A DNA stretch of 64,000 nucleotides from Wandonia haliotis (lineage in GTDB: Bacteria; Bacteroidota; Bacteroidia; Flavobacteriales_D; Crocinitomicaceae): positions 382,183-446,182 of the forward strand of contig NZ_BAAAFH010000007.1 in the NCBI RefSeq assembly GCF_039523435.1, read 5' to 3'. Both the position numbers and the translations under genes were made by a program. Below the pieces are notes generated by a model. It did not search any database and was not told where the DNA came from. It saw only the letters and a list, made by a program, of their open reading frames with translations. This document shows, one piece after another, positions 44,148 through 53,088 of the stretch (position 1 is the stretch's first letter; every line of letters starts with the position of its first letter).

Positions 44148-44291
44148 CTACTTAGAGGCTAAATCTCCACTTTGCTCAATAGAGTTAATACTACTACCGT
44201 ATGCATCACATTTCGCCCCTTTTGTTCCACAAGATGAAACTAAAGTCGCCACAAAAATCCCTAAGAAAGCCAAGGCCAAAAACTTCTTCAT
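44148..44291 (-). CDS. 47-residue lipoprotein
   Basis: Too short for most gene finders. MKKFLALAFLGIFVATLVSSC is a textbook lipoprotein signal with lipidated Cys21; the mature peptide is only 27 residues (CGTKGAKCDAYGSSINS, then an acidic tail ending DLASK) and contains a second Cys at 28. A consensus promoter (44332-44361) and a terminator frame it exactly, so it is a free-standing gene. Very small lipoproteins of this type with a CDAYG motif occur widely in Bacteroidota (my impression, not checked). Function unknown. Confidence 0.8.
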   Translation of the reverse strand: MKKFLALAFLGIFVATLVSSCGTKGAKCDAYGSSINSIEQSGDLASK

Positions 44292-44331
44292 ATTCCTCAA
44301 TTTAATTTTTAATTTGGTTGCTTGTTGTCAA

Positions 44332-44361
44332 CAAATATACAACAAAAACAAAAACCGTCAA
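44332..44361 (-). promoter_or_regulatory. Consensus promoter TTG-N19-TATATTTG
   Basis: On the minus strand TTGAC is followed after 19 bases by TATATTTG (complement of 44332-44339). The leader to the 47-residue lipoprotein would be about 35 bases. Confidence 0.75.
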
Positions 44362-44381
44362 GAAATGTTTTCCACAATCAA

Positions 44382-44412
44382 TTGATTACAATCGTGAATA
44401 AATCTATATTTA
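44382..44412 (+). promoter_or_regulatory. Promoter-like TTG-N20-TATATTTA
   Basis: TTG at 44382-44384, 20-base spacer, TATATTTA (7 of 8 to TAnnTTTG) at 44405-44412, 18 bases before the GTG start of the Omp85-family gene. Confidence 0.45.
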
Positions 44413-44430
44413 ACACGTTATTTTACTATT

Positions 44431-46140
44431 GTGAAAATCATTGCTTACATAGCTTTTTTATCTATCCACTTTACTGTTATAAGTCAAAAAAAGTGGAACG
44501 TTACACTTATAGTAACAGACACTGACAGCACTCGTGAAGTGATAAAAAGCTATGCAACGAAAGACACTTCGGGAGTCAGGGATTATGTTGCCAAAAAACT
44601 CTTTTCGATTCGGAAAAAAAATCATCCTCTGGCCGGTATTGAGCAAGTTGAACGAGATACAATTAACAAAAAATTAATTTATTACCTATACAAAGGTCCT
44701 CTCTTTGAAAAACTAACAATTCGTGTTCTTTCAGAACAAAAACAACTAATAAAAAGGGTTCCCGGAATCAATGAGCGACTTCTGGCTCAGGTAGAACTTT
44801 CTTCCGTTGAAATTGCAGAGGTTCAGTTAAAACTGTTACAATATCTCGAAAATAACGGATACCCTTTTGCAAAAGTTTACTTTACCGATATACAACTAGA
44901 CACTCACTCACCATCTGCTCAACTAAAAATTGAGACAGGACCTGAAGTCAAATGGCATACAATTCACTTAAAAGGCGACCCGAAAATCAGAAAGTCGTTC
45001 ATTCAAACTTACCTGGGAATTCGTGAAGGAGATTTGTATTCCGAGAAGTTATTCCGTCAGATTACTTCTAAAATTGATCAACTCGTCTACCTTAACAATG
45101 AACAAACTCCTCAAATTGCTTTTAGTAGTGAAGGTGCTGAACTCTATCTCTATTTAAAAAACTCTCCTTCAAGCTCAGCAAACGGAATTCTGGGTATCCA
45201 ACCTAATGAAGCTGGAAAAGTGACTTTTACAGGAGATATTCAGTTGCGGCTCATGAACCTGTTAAAATCCGGAGAACAAATGGATTTATCGTGGAAAAGC
45301 CTGCAAGCCGGAACACAACAGCTCGATATCGGAATTAATTATCCTTTTCTATTTAAATCTAACTTTGGAGTTGAGGGAAATTTCCATCTCTATAAACGCG
45401 ATTCCAGCTTTCTTGAAATACAGGCTCAGGCCGGAATCCGGTATTATATCGGAAAGGGTAGTTTTATCCGTGGATTTTATCGTTATGAAGGATCAAATGT
45501 ACTCAGCGGAGCAGATAACAACCCAAATTTCAGTACAAGTGAAACCGTCCGGACAAACTTTTATGGAATAGGTATTATTCGTAAGAAAGTAGACTACCTG
45601 CCCAATCCAACCCGCGGACTTAATCTGGAATCAAATATTAGTTTTGGAATGCGAAAAGCTTTCCCTATTGACAGTACAGATATCGTAAGGCAAACCAACG
45701 CGACAACTTATAAATTCGATCTCGCTATTGAATATTTCATTCCACTTGGTAAACGGCATACCATCCGAGTGGCAAACCTATCTCGTTTTTATATTGCCGA
45801 TACCATTTATGTGAATGAACAAATCCGATTTGGAGGGCTTAATACACAGCGCGGATTTGATGAAGAATCATTATTTGCTACTACCTTCTCACGTTTCACG
45901 CTGGAATATCGCTTCCTGCTGGACAAAAACTCACATCTATTCGCCTTCTTTGATCAATCTATTTATGAAAATACCAGTAGAAATTATTACAAGGATACTC
46001 CCTCTGGATTTGGCGCCGGACTTGCCTTCGGGACTAAAGTAGGAACGTTCTCAATCTCTTATGCACTAGGAAGTCAGTTTGGAAATCCTATACAATTACG
46101 GGATGGGAAAATTCATTTTGGCTATGTCGCTTTCTTCTAG
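44431..46140 (+). CDS. Omp85/BamA-family outer-membrane protein
   Basis: 569 residues. The start is GTG 44431: no in-frame ATG gives a signal sequence, while GTG starts MKIIAYIAFLSIHFTVISQ. One or two POTRA-like domains follow (about 150-220: LLQYLENNGYPFAKV and IRKSFIQTYLGIREGDLYSEKLF), then a C-terminal 16-stranded beta-barrel with the Omp85 lid-loop motif TQRGFDE near residues 472-478 and a final strand GKIHFGYVAFF ending in an aromatic residue. Candidate roles are protein or lipid insertion or translocation in the outer membrane; it is too short to be the main BamA. It converges with the next gene, overlapping by four bases. Confidence 0.82.
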   Translation: MKIIAYIAFLSIHFTVISQKKWNVTLIVTDTDSTREVIKSYATKDTSGVRDYVAKKLFSIRKKNHPLAGIEQVERDTINKKLIYYLYKGPLFEKLTIRVLSEQKQLIKRVPGINERLLAQVELSSVEIAEVQLKLLQYLENNGYPFAKVYFTDIQLDTHSPSAQLKIETGPEVKWHTIHLKGDPKIRKSFIQTYLGIREGDLYSEKLFRQITSKIDQLVYLNNEQTPQIAFSSEGAELYLYLKNSPSSSANGILGIQPNEAGKVTFTGDIQLRLMNLLKSGEQMDLSWKSLQAGTQQLDIGINYPFLFKSNFGVEGNFHLYKRDSSFLEIQAQAGIRYYIGKGSFIRGFYRYEGSNVLSGADNNPNFSTSETVRTNFYGIGIIRKKVDYLPNPTRGLNLESNISFGMRKAFPIDSTDIVRQTNATTYKFDLAIEYFIPLGKRHTIRVANLSRFYIADTIYVNEQIRFGGLNTQRGFDEESLFATTFSRFTLEYRFLLDKNSHLFAFFDQSIYENTSRNYYKDTPSGFGAGLAFGTKVGTFSISYALGSQFGNPIQLRDGKIHFGYVAFF

Positions 46141-46703
46141 TTCTTTTTTTTCCTTACTCGTTGCTCTATTCTATTCGTAAGTACTCTAAAAAACAGTTTT
46201 GCGTCAGTTTCATTCAGCTTTCTCCCTAACCGTACCGTTTTTCCCTGGTACTCAAAAGAAAGCTTTTCTCCACCTACTACCCAAATAGATCTCTCAAACT
46301 GAAAGCCTAAATTGGATTCTTTCACCTCCTCTATTTTAACCTTAGAAATATTCTCCAAAAAATAGGACTGCGCCTTACCATACGAAAAGATGGATCGTTT
46401 AATCATCAATACCTGATCATTAATCCGTATTAACTCTTTTCCTTTCAATTGCCATAATGTAGCGCGTCCAACCCGTACAAGAAAATACAACCAAAAAGAT
46501 AGAAATACAATCAGTACCAATTTCTCTTCCCGCGTATAATCCTTAAATAAGCTATAGATCACATATCCTCCAATCAATACCCAAACCGTTAACCATGCCG
46601 ATAAGAGATTGTTCTTCCAGGCTACCTTTTCCGGGTAAATGACAAATGTTGTTATGCCATCTTTCTGATCCACATAGGATATTCTTTCTCCGATCCATTT
46701 CAT
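46137..46703 (-). CDS. Hypothetical two-helix membrane protein with PH-like domain
   Basis: 188 residues. Two hydrophobic helices (about 34-52 and 61-78) followed by a soluble region (about 85-185) whose pattern (LIRINDQVLMIKRSIF, IWVVGGEKLSFEYQGKTVRLGRKL) resembles a bacterial pleckstrin-homology-like fold. The basic end is RIEQRVRKKKN. Overlaps the convergent Omp85-family gene by four bases. I do not recognise the family. Confidence 0.6.
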   Translation of the reverse strand: MKWIGERISYVDQKDGITTFVIYPEKVAWKNNLLSAWLTVWVLIGGYVIYSLFKDYTREEKLVLIVFLSFWLYFLVRVGRATLWQLKGKELIRINDQVLMIKRSIFSYGKAQSYFLENISKVKIEEVKESNLGFQFERSIWVVGGEKLSFEYQGKTVRLGRKLNETDAKLFFRVLTNRIEQRVRKKKN

Positions 46704-46782
46704 ACCCCAAAACTACTATTTATTTTTATTGGTATCTATGATTTATCTGTACAAGTCGTGAAGTTTTACGCCATAGGGATAT

Positions 46783-46814
46783 AAAAAAACGTCCTGATTT
46801 ACTCAGGACGTTTT
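46783..46814 (-). terminator. Rho-independent terminator of the T9SS type B gene
   Basis: Stem AACGTCCTGA / TCAGGACGTT, 5-base loop, then a run of T on the minus strand, 20 bases past the stop at 46835. Confidence 0.85.
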
Positions 46815-46834
46815 CCAACTTTCAGTTTTATATT

Positions 46835-49800
46835 TTACCTGAGAATAGTAACGTGTCCGTTAAACTGGTACTTTTTATCAGAGAAACCATCTGTTGCAGT
46901 TATTGTCCAGATATAAACTCCTTCCGGAGCCGGTTCTCCATTTGCATAGTTACCATCCCATTCCGCATCAGCATTATGAGATTCCCACACAACTTCTCCC
47001 CATCTGTTAAAAACAAGTAGTTCGAAGTTGTAGACATCAATTCCGTCTATTACCACTTTCCACTTCTCATTGAACTTATCTCCATCCGGAGTAAATGTGT
47101 TCGGAGCAAAGAGCAACACGTCACTAACTACTGAAATCTCCTTCGCTATTGAATCCGTACACCCGTATTCATTGGTAACAATCAACGTAACAAGGTAATC
47201 ATCCACAATTCCTTCTTCGTATTCGATCGTTGGTTCAATTTCTGTAGAGTTTGCCGGATCAGCATCATAGAATGTCCAGTCCCAACTTACCGCATCCCCT
47301 GAAGAGAGATTTGTCATTTCAACAACCGGTTCAAACATTGGTACTTTGAATGGCATCCATGAGAAATTGGCGCGAGGATAATCATACACATAAATCATGT
47401 CCGTAAATACAGTGTCGTAAACACAACCTGCATTTGTCGTAATGGTTGCTTCAACATCATATACTCCGGGAGTTTCATACACGTGATATAATGAATTCAA
47501 CCCTGATGCATTTGCGCTATACCCATCTCCAAATCTCACGAATACATTGTTTACTACTGAAGAATTAGTTGTATTTATGAAATTAACTTCCACAGGATAA
47601 CATCCTTCATTTATATCAGGTACCAGAACAGGATATATATCTGTTGGCCACTCAACAACCACACAACCCTGTGCAACAGGAGAACCACAATTTTCTGATA
47701 CCGTCACACAATATTCGTTATATGCTTTTTCAGGATTAATTGTAAATGTTCTATGCGTACTAACAACCACACCATCAAGCATCCATTCGTAATTATACAC
47801 TCCATTTCCGCCAGTTGCCTGTACTTCAAGCGTCACACTATTCTCACGACACTCTACTAAATCCGGTGTTATGTATGTAATCTGAATCGGATCCGGCTCA
47901 ACAATATCAAAAGCGTCTGTAGCAATACATCCCAGTACGTTCTCAACTACTACCTGGTAGTTTCCTGGAACAAGATCTGTAAAGATATTATTGGGTGAGA
48001 ATGTCGCTCCTCCATCTATGCTGTAATTAAGACCATTTGTAGCTATTATCTCTACCGATCCGTTATTGGCAGAGTTACAGTCTACATCAGTAATAATCAT
48101 ATTATCAATTGAGACAGGCACAATCGTTACTTCTACAGAAGCAGAAGACAAACAGTTTACCATACCAATTTCATAAGTATATGTTCCCTCCGGCATTGTT
48201 GTTGGATCGTAAGGCATCTGGACAACGTTTCCAGAAGGATCCTTCCAGGTTCCGCCTGTATCCGCATCCGGTCCAAGTAAAGGGAACAAATCAACTGGAG
48301 CACCGTCTGCACAAACGTCTATAGAAGAGTCATCTCCCGGATCTCCCGGTTCAATGATTGTTACCGTCACCTCGTCTGTTGTAACACATAACGGATGTCC
48401 TTCCGGATATACACTTAAAGTAAATGTTTCTGTTCCGGTTACCGTCACGTTCGGATTCAATACAGAAGGATCATCCATATTTGTTGGATCAGTCCAAGAG
48501 AAGATAAGGCTACCATTACTAAATGTTTGTAGTTGGGTGGTAGGTGTGGTACCTCCTTGTCCTGACTGGAAAACCAGGTTTCCGTCACAATCATATAATT
48601 CGTACGAACATTCGGATGTCCATGACCCCGATGCATTAAACTGCACAGTAATTTCATCTCCGATATTCACAGGTATTTGTACCGTGTTCTGATCTCCTCC
48701 ACTTGGAATAGTATAATTAGTTGATGTTCCTGCTACTACTACAGTAATTGTATTACCATTCCATCCATCACCAAAAGAATCTAACAACTCAAGCGTAAAG
48801 TTACAATTCTGGAAACCAGTTACAGATCCATCCAACTGAACTTGCGCCACTCCGTTAACACCACACTGATCAAAGTCAATTCCTGCATCAGCCTGTGGAT
48901 TATCATTAACCGTTATGAAAACTGTAGAATCGTTCTGACACTCAAAATTATCAATCACGGTGTAAGTATATGGATAGGTTCCTGGATTTGTTGGAGTTAT
49001 TGTGATGTCATTGTTGTTATTAGAAATAACAGCATCCGTTGCAGGTGTATTCCAATAAGAATCGGTTGGTCCGTCATTTACTTCAATAGTAAACTCATCA
49101 ATATCTTCATAAAGACTTGGGTTAACATTAATCGAAAAGCTGAATAATGTTCCGTCATCAGCAGACCAGTTATCCGTAAACAAAATTGTCCACGTACCAT
49201 TTAAAGGACAACCTAATAATCCTGTTAAAGGTTGAATGGATGCATAATCTCCTGCTGGAAGGGAAGTTCCCCCTGATGCTGCATCTACCCATGTCTGGGT
49301 CGCTGAGGGAGTAAAACAATAAGTGTATCCAACTCCTTGAGTAGCCGGATCATCACAATCAACATCATCTGAATGAACCGGTTCACCTAAATATGCACTT
49401 CCACCACCTTGTTGATGTAATGTGACCGTCTGTCCGGTTTCGCAACGAACCTGAAGCACAAAATCTCCCATAAACGAGTGTTCCATATTTATACAAACAC
49501 TCTCTAAATCACTGATATTATCTAATGTAGCACCAGCCACAAATCCTCCTAACTCAAGAGAATTAGACTGTATAACACCAACCTGTTCATCATCCACACA
49601 ACCATCTTCTATCTCCGATGAATTTGGAAATCCTGTCCATGTAACATCATACGTTTCCGGAGCTGCAGACAGCGTAATAGATTCTCCGATACAAAGCTCT
49701 GCCGATGGAGGGAAATTAAGGAATGAGGGAATCGGTGCTACGTAAATACGAAGAGAAGATGAGTTTAAACTCTCACAACCATTTTCATCTGTAACCGTTA

Positions 49801-50494
49801 ACTTCACTCTATACATTCCCGGTTGAGTAAAAACATGTGAAACAGACGGACCATTTGCTGCAGTTCCGTCACGGAAATCCCATTCGTAGTCAACAATATT
49901 AAATCCTGATGGAGAATACGATCCATTGTCCTGAAAAGTAAGTGGTTCACCAATACATACAGCAACACTATCCAACGTTTCACCGACTACTGTAGCCAAT
50001 GCATAAGGTGGTGTACATGGAGGATCACATGAAACATTACCGGCAAATCGTCCCGTTCCTGAACCGTCAGAAATAAATCGGAAAGTCAAACACCCTGAAG
50101 TATTTCCCGCAGAAGCCTCGTTAACGATTCCTTCCAACTCAAAACCTGTATAAGTCCCTACTAACGGAGCCGATGTGTTATCCCCGTCATAAACCATCAT
50201 TACGTCATTTGAACTACCAAAAGGATCAAGACTAAATAAGGTAAACTGTACATAGATGTCATCCCCTGCTGATGGCGGACAAATAGTGAAAGTTATATCT
50301 TCATTATTTGAATATCCAGGACCTCCCTGTCCCCCCGAATCAATGATGAAACCATCACATGTACTAAATGTCTGATTGTTTGCTGCAGCACTAACCGTTA
50401 TATCTGTTTGCGCTAAACCTGTAAGATTTCCACTGAAGAAAAGTATCAGTGAAGTTATAACAAATGTGTTTGTCTTTTTCCAAAAATGTAACAT
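46835..50494 (-). CDS. Giant multidomain T9SS cargo with type B (gliding-motility-type) sorting domain
   Basis: 1219 residues. Signal peptide to about residue 29 (SGNLTGLAQ); CUB-like domain about 33-156 (CDGFIIDSGGQGGPGYSNNE); PKD domain about 165-252 (YEWDFRDGTAANGPSVSHVF); proprotein-convertase P-domain about 300-470 (MEHSFMGDFVLQVRC, GTWTILFTDNWSADDG); several Ig/PKD-like repeats to about 1130 (including VSWDWTFYDADP); then the type B C-terminal domain, about 1130-1219 (LFAPNTFTPDGDKFNEKW, VFNRWGEVVWES, YIWTITATDG). It is a cell-surface or secreted adhesin-like protein. A -7 box TAATTTTG (50555-50562) and an inverted repeat lie upstream. Confidence 0.9.
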   Translation of the reverse strand: MLHFWKKTNTFVITSLILFFSGNLTGLAQTDITVSAAANNQTFSTCDGFIIDSGGQGGPGYSNNEDITFTICPPSAGDDIYVQFTLFSLDPFGSSNDVMMVYDGDNTSAPLVGTYTGFELEGIVNEASAGNTSGCLTFRFISDGSGTGRFAGNVSCDPPCTPPYALATVVGETLDSVAVCIGEPLTFQDNGSYSPSGFNIVDYEWDFRDGTAANGPSVSHVFTQPGMYRVKLTVTDENGCESLNSSSLRIYVAPIPSFLNFPPSAELCIGESITLSAAPETYDVTWTGFPNSSEIEDGCVDDEQVGVIQSNSLELGGFVAGATLDNISDLESVCINMEHSFMGDFVLQVRCETGQTVTLHQQGGGSAYLGEPVHSDDVDCDDPATQGVGYTYCFTPSATQTWVDAASGGTSLPAGDYASIQPLTGLLGCPLNGTWTILFTDNWSADDGTLFSFSINVNPSLYEDIDEFTIEVNDGPTDSYWNTPATDAVISNNNNDITITPTNPGTYPYTYTVIDNFECQNDSTVFITVNDNPQADAGIDFDQCGVNGVAQVQLDGSVTGFQNCNFTLELLDSFGDGWNGNTITVVVAGTSTNYTIPSGGDQNTVQIPVNIGDEITVQFNASGSWTSECSYELYDCDGNLVFQSGQGGTTPTTQLQTFSNGSLIFSWTDPTNMDDPSVLNPNVTVTGTETFTLSVYPEGHPLCVTTDEVTVTIIEPGDPGDDSSIDVCADGAPVDLFPLLGPDADTGGTWKDPSGNVVQMPYDPTTMPEGTYTYEIGMVNCLSSASVEVTIVPVSIDNMIITDVDCNSANNGSVEIIATNGLNYSIDGGATFSPNNIFTDLVPGNYQVVVENVLGCIATDAFDIVEPDPIQITYITPDLVECRENSVTLEVQATGGNGVYNYEWMLDGVVVSTHRTFTINPEKAYNEYCVTVSENCGSPVAQGCVVVEWPTDIYPVLVPDINEGCYPVEVNFINTTNSSVVNNVFVRFGDGYSANASGLNSLYHVYETPGVYDVEATITTNAGCVYDTVFTDMIYVYDYPRANFSWMPFKVPMFEPVVEMTNLSSGDAVSWDWTFYDADPANSTEIEPTIEYEEGIVDDYLVTLIVTNEYGCTDSIAKEISVVSDVLLFAPNTFTPDGDKFNEKWKVVIDGIDVYNFELLVFNRWGEVVWESHNADAEWDGNYANGEPAPEGVYIWTITATDGFSDKKYQFNGHVTILR

Positions 50495-50515
50495 GGTTGC
50501 CTAATGTTAATTCAA

Positions 50516-50536
50516 AATACGTAGTATAAACGTATT
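50516..50536 (-). other. Perfect inverted repeat in the leader of the type B cargo gene
   Basis: AATACGT-N7-ACGTATT, 22 bases before the start codon and after the promoter box, so it would be in the mRNA leader or act as an operator. Confidence 0.35.
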
Positions 50537-50554
50537 CTTACCTAGAATAGTTGC

Positions 50555-50562
50555 CAAAATTA
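50555..50562 (-). promoter_or_regulatory. -7 box TAATTTTG
   Basis: Perfect TAnnTTTG on the minus strand, 60 bases before the start of the type B cargo gene; no convincing TTG -33 partner. The remaining 50563-50751 stretch holds nothing I can identify. Confidence 0.4.
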
Positions 50563-50751
50563 AACAAAAAAAGATGTTTTTGTTACATTAAATTAATCCA
50601 TAACTTGCATTGCTATACGCCAGAGCCTACGTCATTAGCCACCGTGGTAGTTATTTCCTGGTCAAATATTTTTTTCATTCCACCCAGGTTTTTCGAAAAA
50701 AGAAACAATGTAGCTGTTATATGTAGTAGAAAAATGACACTTTTCCCAGAA

Positions 50752-52317
50752 TCAGGACGCTATAATTTTAGCTGCAATTTTTTCGACGCAATTGATTCCG
50801 TCTACTGCAGCAGATACGATTCCTCCGGCATACCCGGCTCCTTCCGCACAAGGATACAATCCTTTTATCCGAATATGTTCCATGGTATCCCGATCACGGG
50901 GAATTTGTACCGGAGAAGATGTTCTTGATTCAGGAGCATGCAATACTGCCTCATTGGTATAATATCCTTTCATTTTTTTTCCAAATGCTACAAAAGCTTT
51001 TTGTAAGCGTGAGGAGAGGATATCCGGTAGAACTTCATTTAAATTGAAACTTTCCAGTCCCGGAAGATAAGATGTTTTGGGTAAGTCTTCAGACACCCGG
51101 TTTTCGACAAAATCAATCATCCGCTGTGCCGGTACTTTTTGTGTCTTACCAGCCGCCTCCCAACAACGTCTTTCGACTTCCTTTTGAAAATTCAGACAGA
51201 TAAACGGATCATTAATATCTCCCGGTAAGTCTTCAGGTGTAACCTGAACAACAATCCCTGAATTAGAATAGGGATTATTACGTTTAGAAGGTGACCAGCC
51301 ATTTGTAACCACCTCTCCCGGTTCTGTAGCACAGGGAGCAACTATTCCTCCGGGACACATACAGAAGGAGTACACTCCCATTCCATCCACCTGTTCAACT
51401 AAGGAATAACTAGCAGGAGGAAGATATTCATTCTCTGTTTCTCCATGGTATTGGATAGAATCAATTAATTCCTGACTATGCTCAATTCGAACGCCAATGG
51501 CAAAAGGCTTGGCTTTTATCTCTATTCCCTTTTGATGTAATAAATAAAAAATATCTCTGGCAGAATGTCCTGTTGCTAAAATAACATTAGAAAATAATCG
51601 TCGGGTACTCTTCCCTTCATGGAGATATTCCACTCCTTTGATTTCTTCACTTTCCACTAACAGATCCACTACTTTAGCGTCAAAATGGATTTCTCCCCCG
51701 CAAGTCAGTATCTCCTGTCGGATTGCCTCTATAATTTTAGGAAGTCGATTCGTACCAATATGTGGATGTGCATCCACCAGAATATCAGGATCAGCACCAA
51801 AAGCAACTAACCATTCCAACACCTTTCTAACACTCCCCCTTTTTTTGGATCGCGTATATAACTTACCATCCGAATACGTTCCCGCTCCTCCTTCACCAAA
51901 ACAATAGTTTGATTCTGGGTTAACAATATGCTCTTTGTTAATTTTTGCCAGGTCTCTTCTCCGGGATTTAACATCTTTCCCCCGTTCAAAAACAACTGGT
52001 TTTAAACCTGATTCGATTGCCTGAAGCGCTGCGAACAAGCCGGCTGATCCAGCCCCCACTATACCTACTTCCGGCGCACCCGAGACATTAACTCCTTGAA
52101 AAACGGGAGGAATACTTTGAGGCTCATCACCGGATACAACGGCAAGCTTTAACTGAAACTTAACAGGAGAGCGCCTGGCATCAATCGAACGTTTTATAAT
52201 ACGTATTTCATTAATTTCCTCTACAGGTATACCAACTTCTTTGGCTGCAATTTTTTTAAGTTTTACCTCATCTGCAACAACATCGGGTAATACATTGACC
52301 TGAATTTCATGAATCAT
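50752..52317 (-). CDS. NAD(P)/FAD-dependent oxidoreductase (COG2509-type)
   Basis: 521 residues. A short N-terminal domain (about 1-85) with EVGIPVEEINEIRIIKRSID precedes the FAD-binding Rossmann motif GIVGAGSAGLFAALQAIE (about 85-102), then NYCFGEGGAGTYSDGKLYTR (about 137-156), a diagnostic segment of the family, and ATGHSARDIFYLL. The C-terminal end has LYPCAEGAGYAGGIVSAAVDG, the second FAD contact. These are uncharacterised flavoprotein dehydrogenases found in most Bacteroidota. The start overlaps the porT stop by one base. Substrate unknown. Confidence 0.85.
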   Translation of the reverse strand: MIHEIQVNVLPDVVADEVKLKKIAAKEVGIPVEEINEIRIIKRSIDARRSPVKFQLKLAVVSGDEPQSIPPVFQGVNVSGAPEVGIVGAGSAGLFAALQAIESGLKPVVFERGKDVKSRRRDLAKINKEHIVNPESNYCFGEGGAGTYSDGKLYTRSKKRGSVRKVLEWLVAFGADPDILVDAHPHIGTNRLPKIIEAIRQEILTCGGEIHFDAKVVDLLVESEEIKGVEYLHEGKSTRRLFSNVILATGHSARDIFYLLHQKGIEIKAKPFAIGVRIEHSQELIDSIQYHGETENEYLPPASYSLVEQVDGMGVYSFCMCPGGIVAPCATEPGEVVTNGWSPSKRNNPYSNSGIVVQVTPEDLPGDINDPFICLNFQKEVERRCWEAAGKTQKVPAQRMIDFVENRVSEDLPKTSYLPGLESFNLNEVLPDILSSRLQKAFVAFGKKMKGYYTNEAVLHAPESRTSSPVQIPRDRDTMEHIRIKGLYPCAEGAGYAGGIVSAAVDGINCVEKIAAKIIAS

Positions 52318-53027
52318 TATCCTTCAAAGGTTAAAGAGAACCAAACTACCCGATTATATACTTTATCAAATGGCTTTGACAACCGGGTATTATCCTGATA
52401 CAAAGAATTAACAATACTGTGTGACATTTTGACTTCAAAACCAAACTTAAAATACGGTAAAAAGAAGTCTACTCCAACCCCTATCTGTCCCTGAAAGTCG
52501 TGTTTTTTCAGTTTTAGGTACGGGTTTGAAAAAATTTGAGCCACATCCTGTTTTGACTGAAGATCTATCGTATACTGAACTCCTCCCACAAAATAAGCTG
52601 CAAAATTATTATAGCGTAACGTTCTGTATTTAATCAGGAGAGGAAAATCGAGATTTGTCGATTCTATCTTTCGCTGAATCATTTCATCTTCTCCATTGTC
52701 ATCAATGAAATGATAATTTACTTCACGTTCCATAAATGATAGGGAAGGAATGATCCGTAAGCTGACCGTGGGGTGCCCCAGTTTAAAACTTGAAATTATT
52801 CCCAGATTAAAACCGGGATAACTTTTTGTTGTAAAATTTACTAATCCCGGAGTGAGCGCAGTATTGGTCGTCGGAATAACATACAAATCAGCTGTATTCA
52901 ACCCCAACATGAATCCAAAGTGAAACCATCTCCTATCAAACTTTCGATAGTTAGGCGTTTTTAAAGTCTGCCCGATTCCCGTCAGGTAAACAAGAATCAA
53001 TAGTATTGTAACCAGTGTTCTCTTCAC
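52317..53027 (-). CDS. porT: PorT/SprT-like outer-membrane beta-barrel protein
   Basis: 236 residues. Signal peptide to about residue 19, then FDRRWFHFGFMLGLNTADLYV, matching the PorT/SprT N-terminal signature, followed by an eight-stranded outer-membrane barrel (alternating patterns, ending VVWFSLTFEG). PorT is needed for type IX secretion. The position directly after ubiE/menG is the conserved arrangement of porT/sprT in Flavobacteriia, which supports the name over a generic outer membrane barrel. It links to the two T9SS cargo genes in this window. Confidence 0.78.
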   Translation of the reverse strand: MKRTLVTILLILVYLTGIGQTLKTPNYRKFDRRWFHFGFMLGLNTADLYVIPTTNTALTPGLVNFTTKSYPGFNLGIISSFKLGHPTVSLRIIPSLSFMEREVNYHFIDDNGEDEMIQRKIESTNLDFPLLIKYRTLRYNNFAAYFVGGVQYTIDLQSKQDVAQIFSNPYLKLKKHDFQGQIGVGVDFFLPYFKFGFEVKMSHSIVNSLYQDNTRLSKPFDKVYNRVVWFSLTFEG

Positions 53028-53088
53028 AAGTGACTAACGTTAATTTTGTTCAATTATTGAACTTTCTTCTGCAATAAAGATAAGACTC

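Noticed and set aside
48109..49147. Several + strand open frames of 70-110 residues inside the T9SS type B gene
   Set aside because: All are shadows of the repetitive Thr/Val/Gly-rich coding sequence on the other strand.
50551..50928. 125-residue + strand open frame overlapping the flavoprotein gene end
   Set aside because: Half lies antisense to the COG2509-type gene and the rest is low-quality coding sequence without start context.
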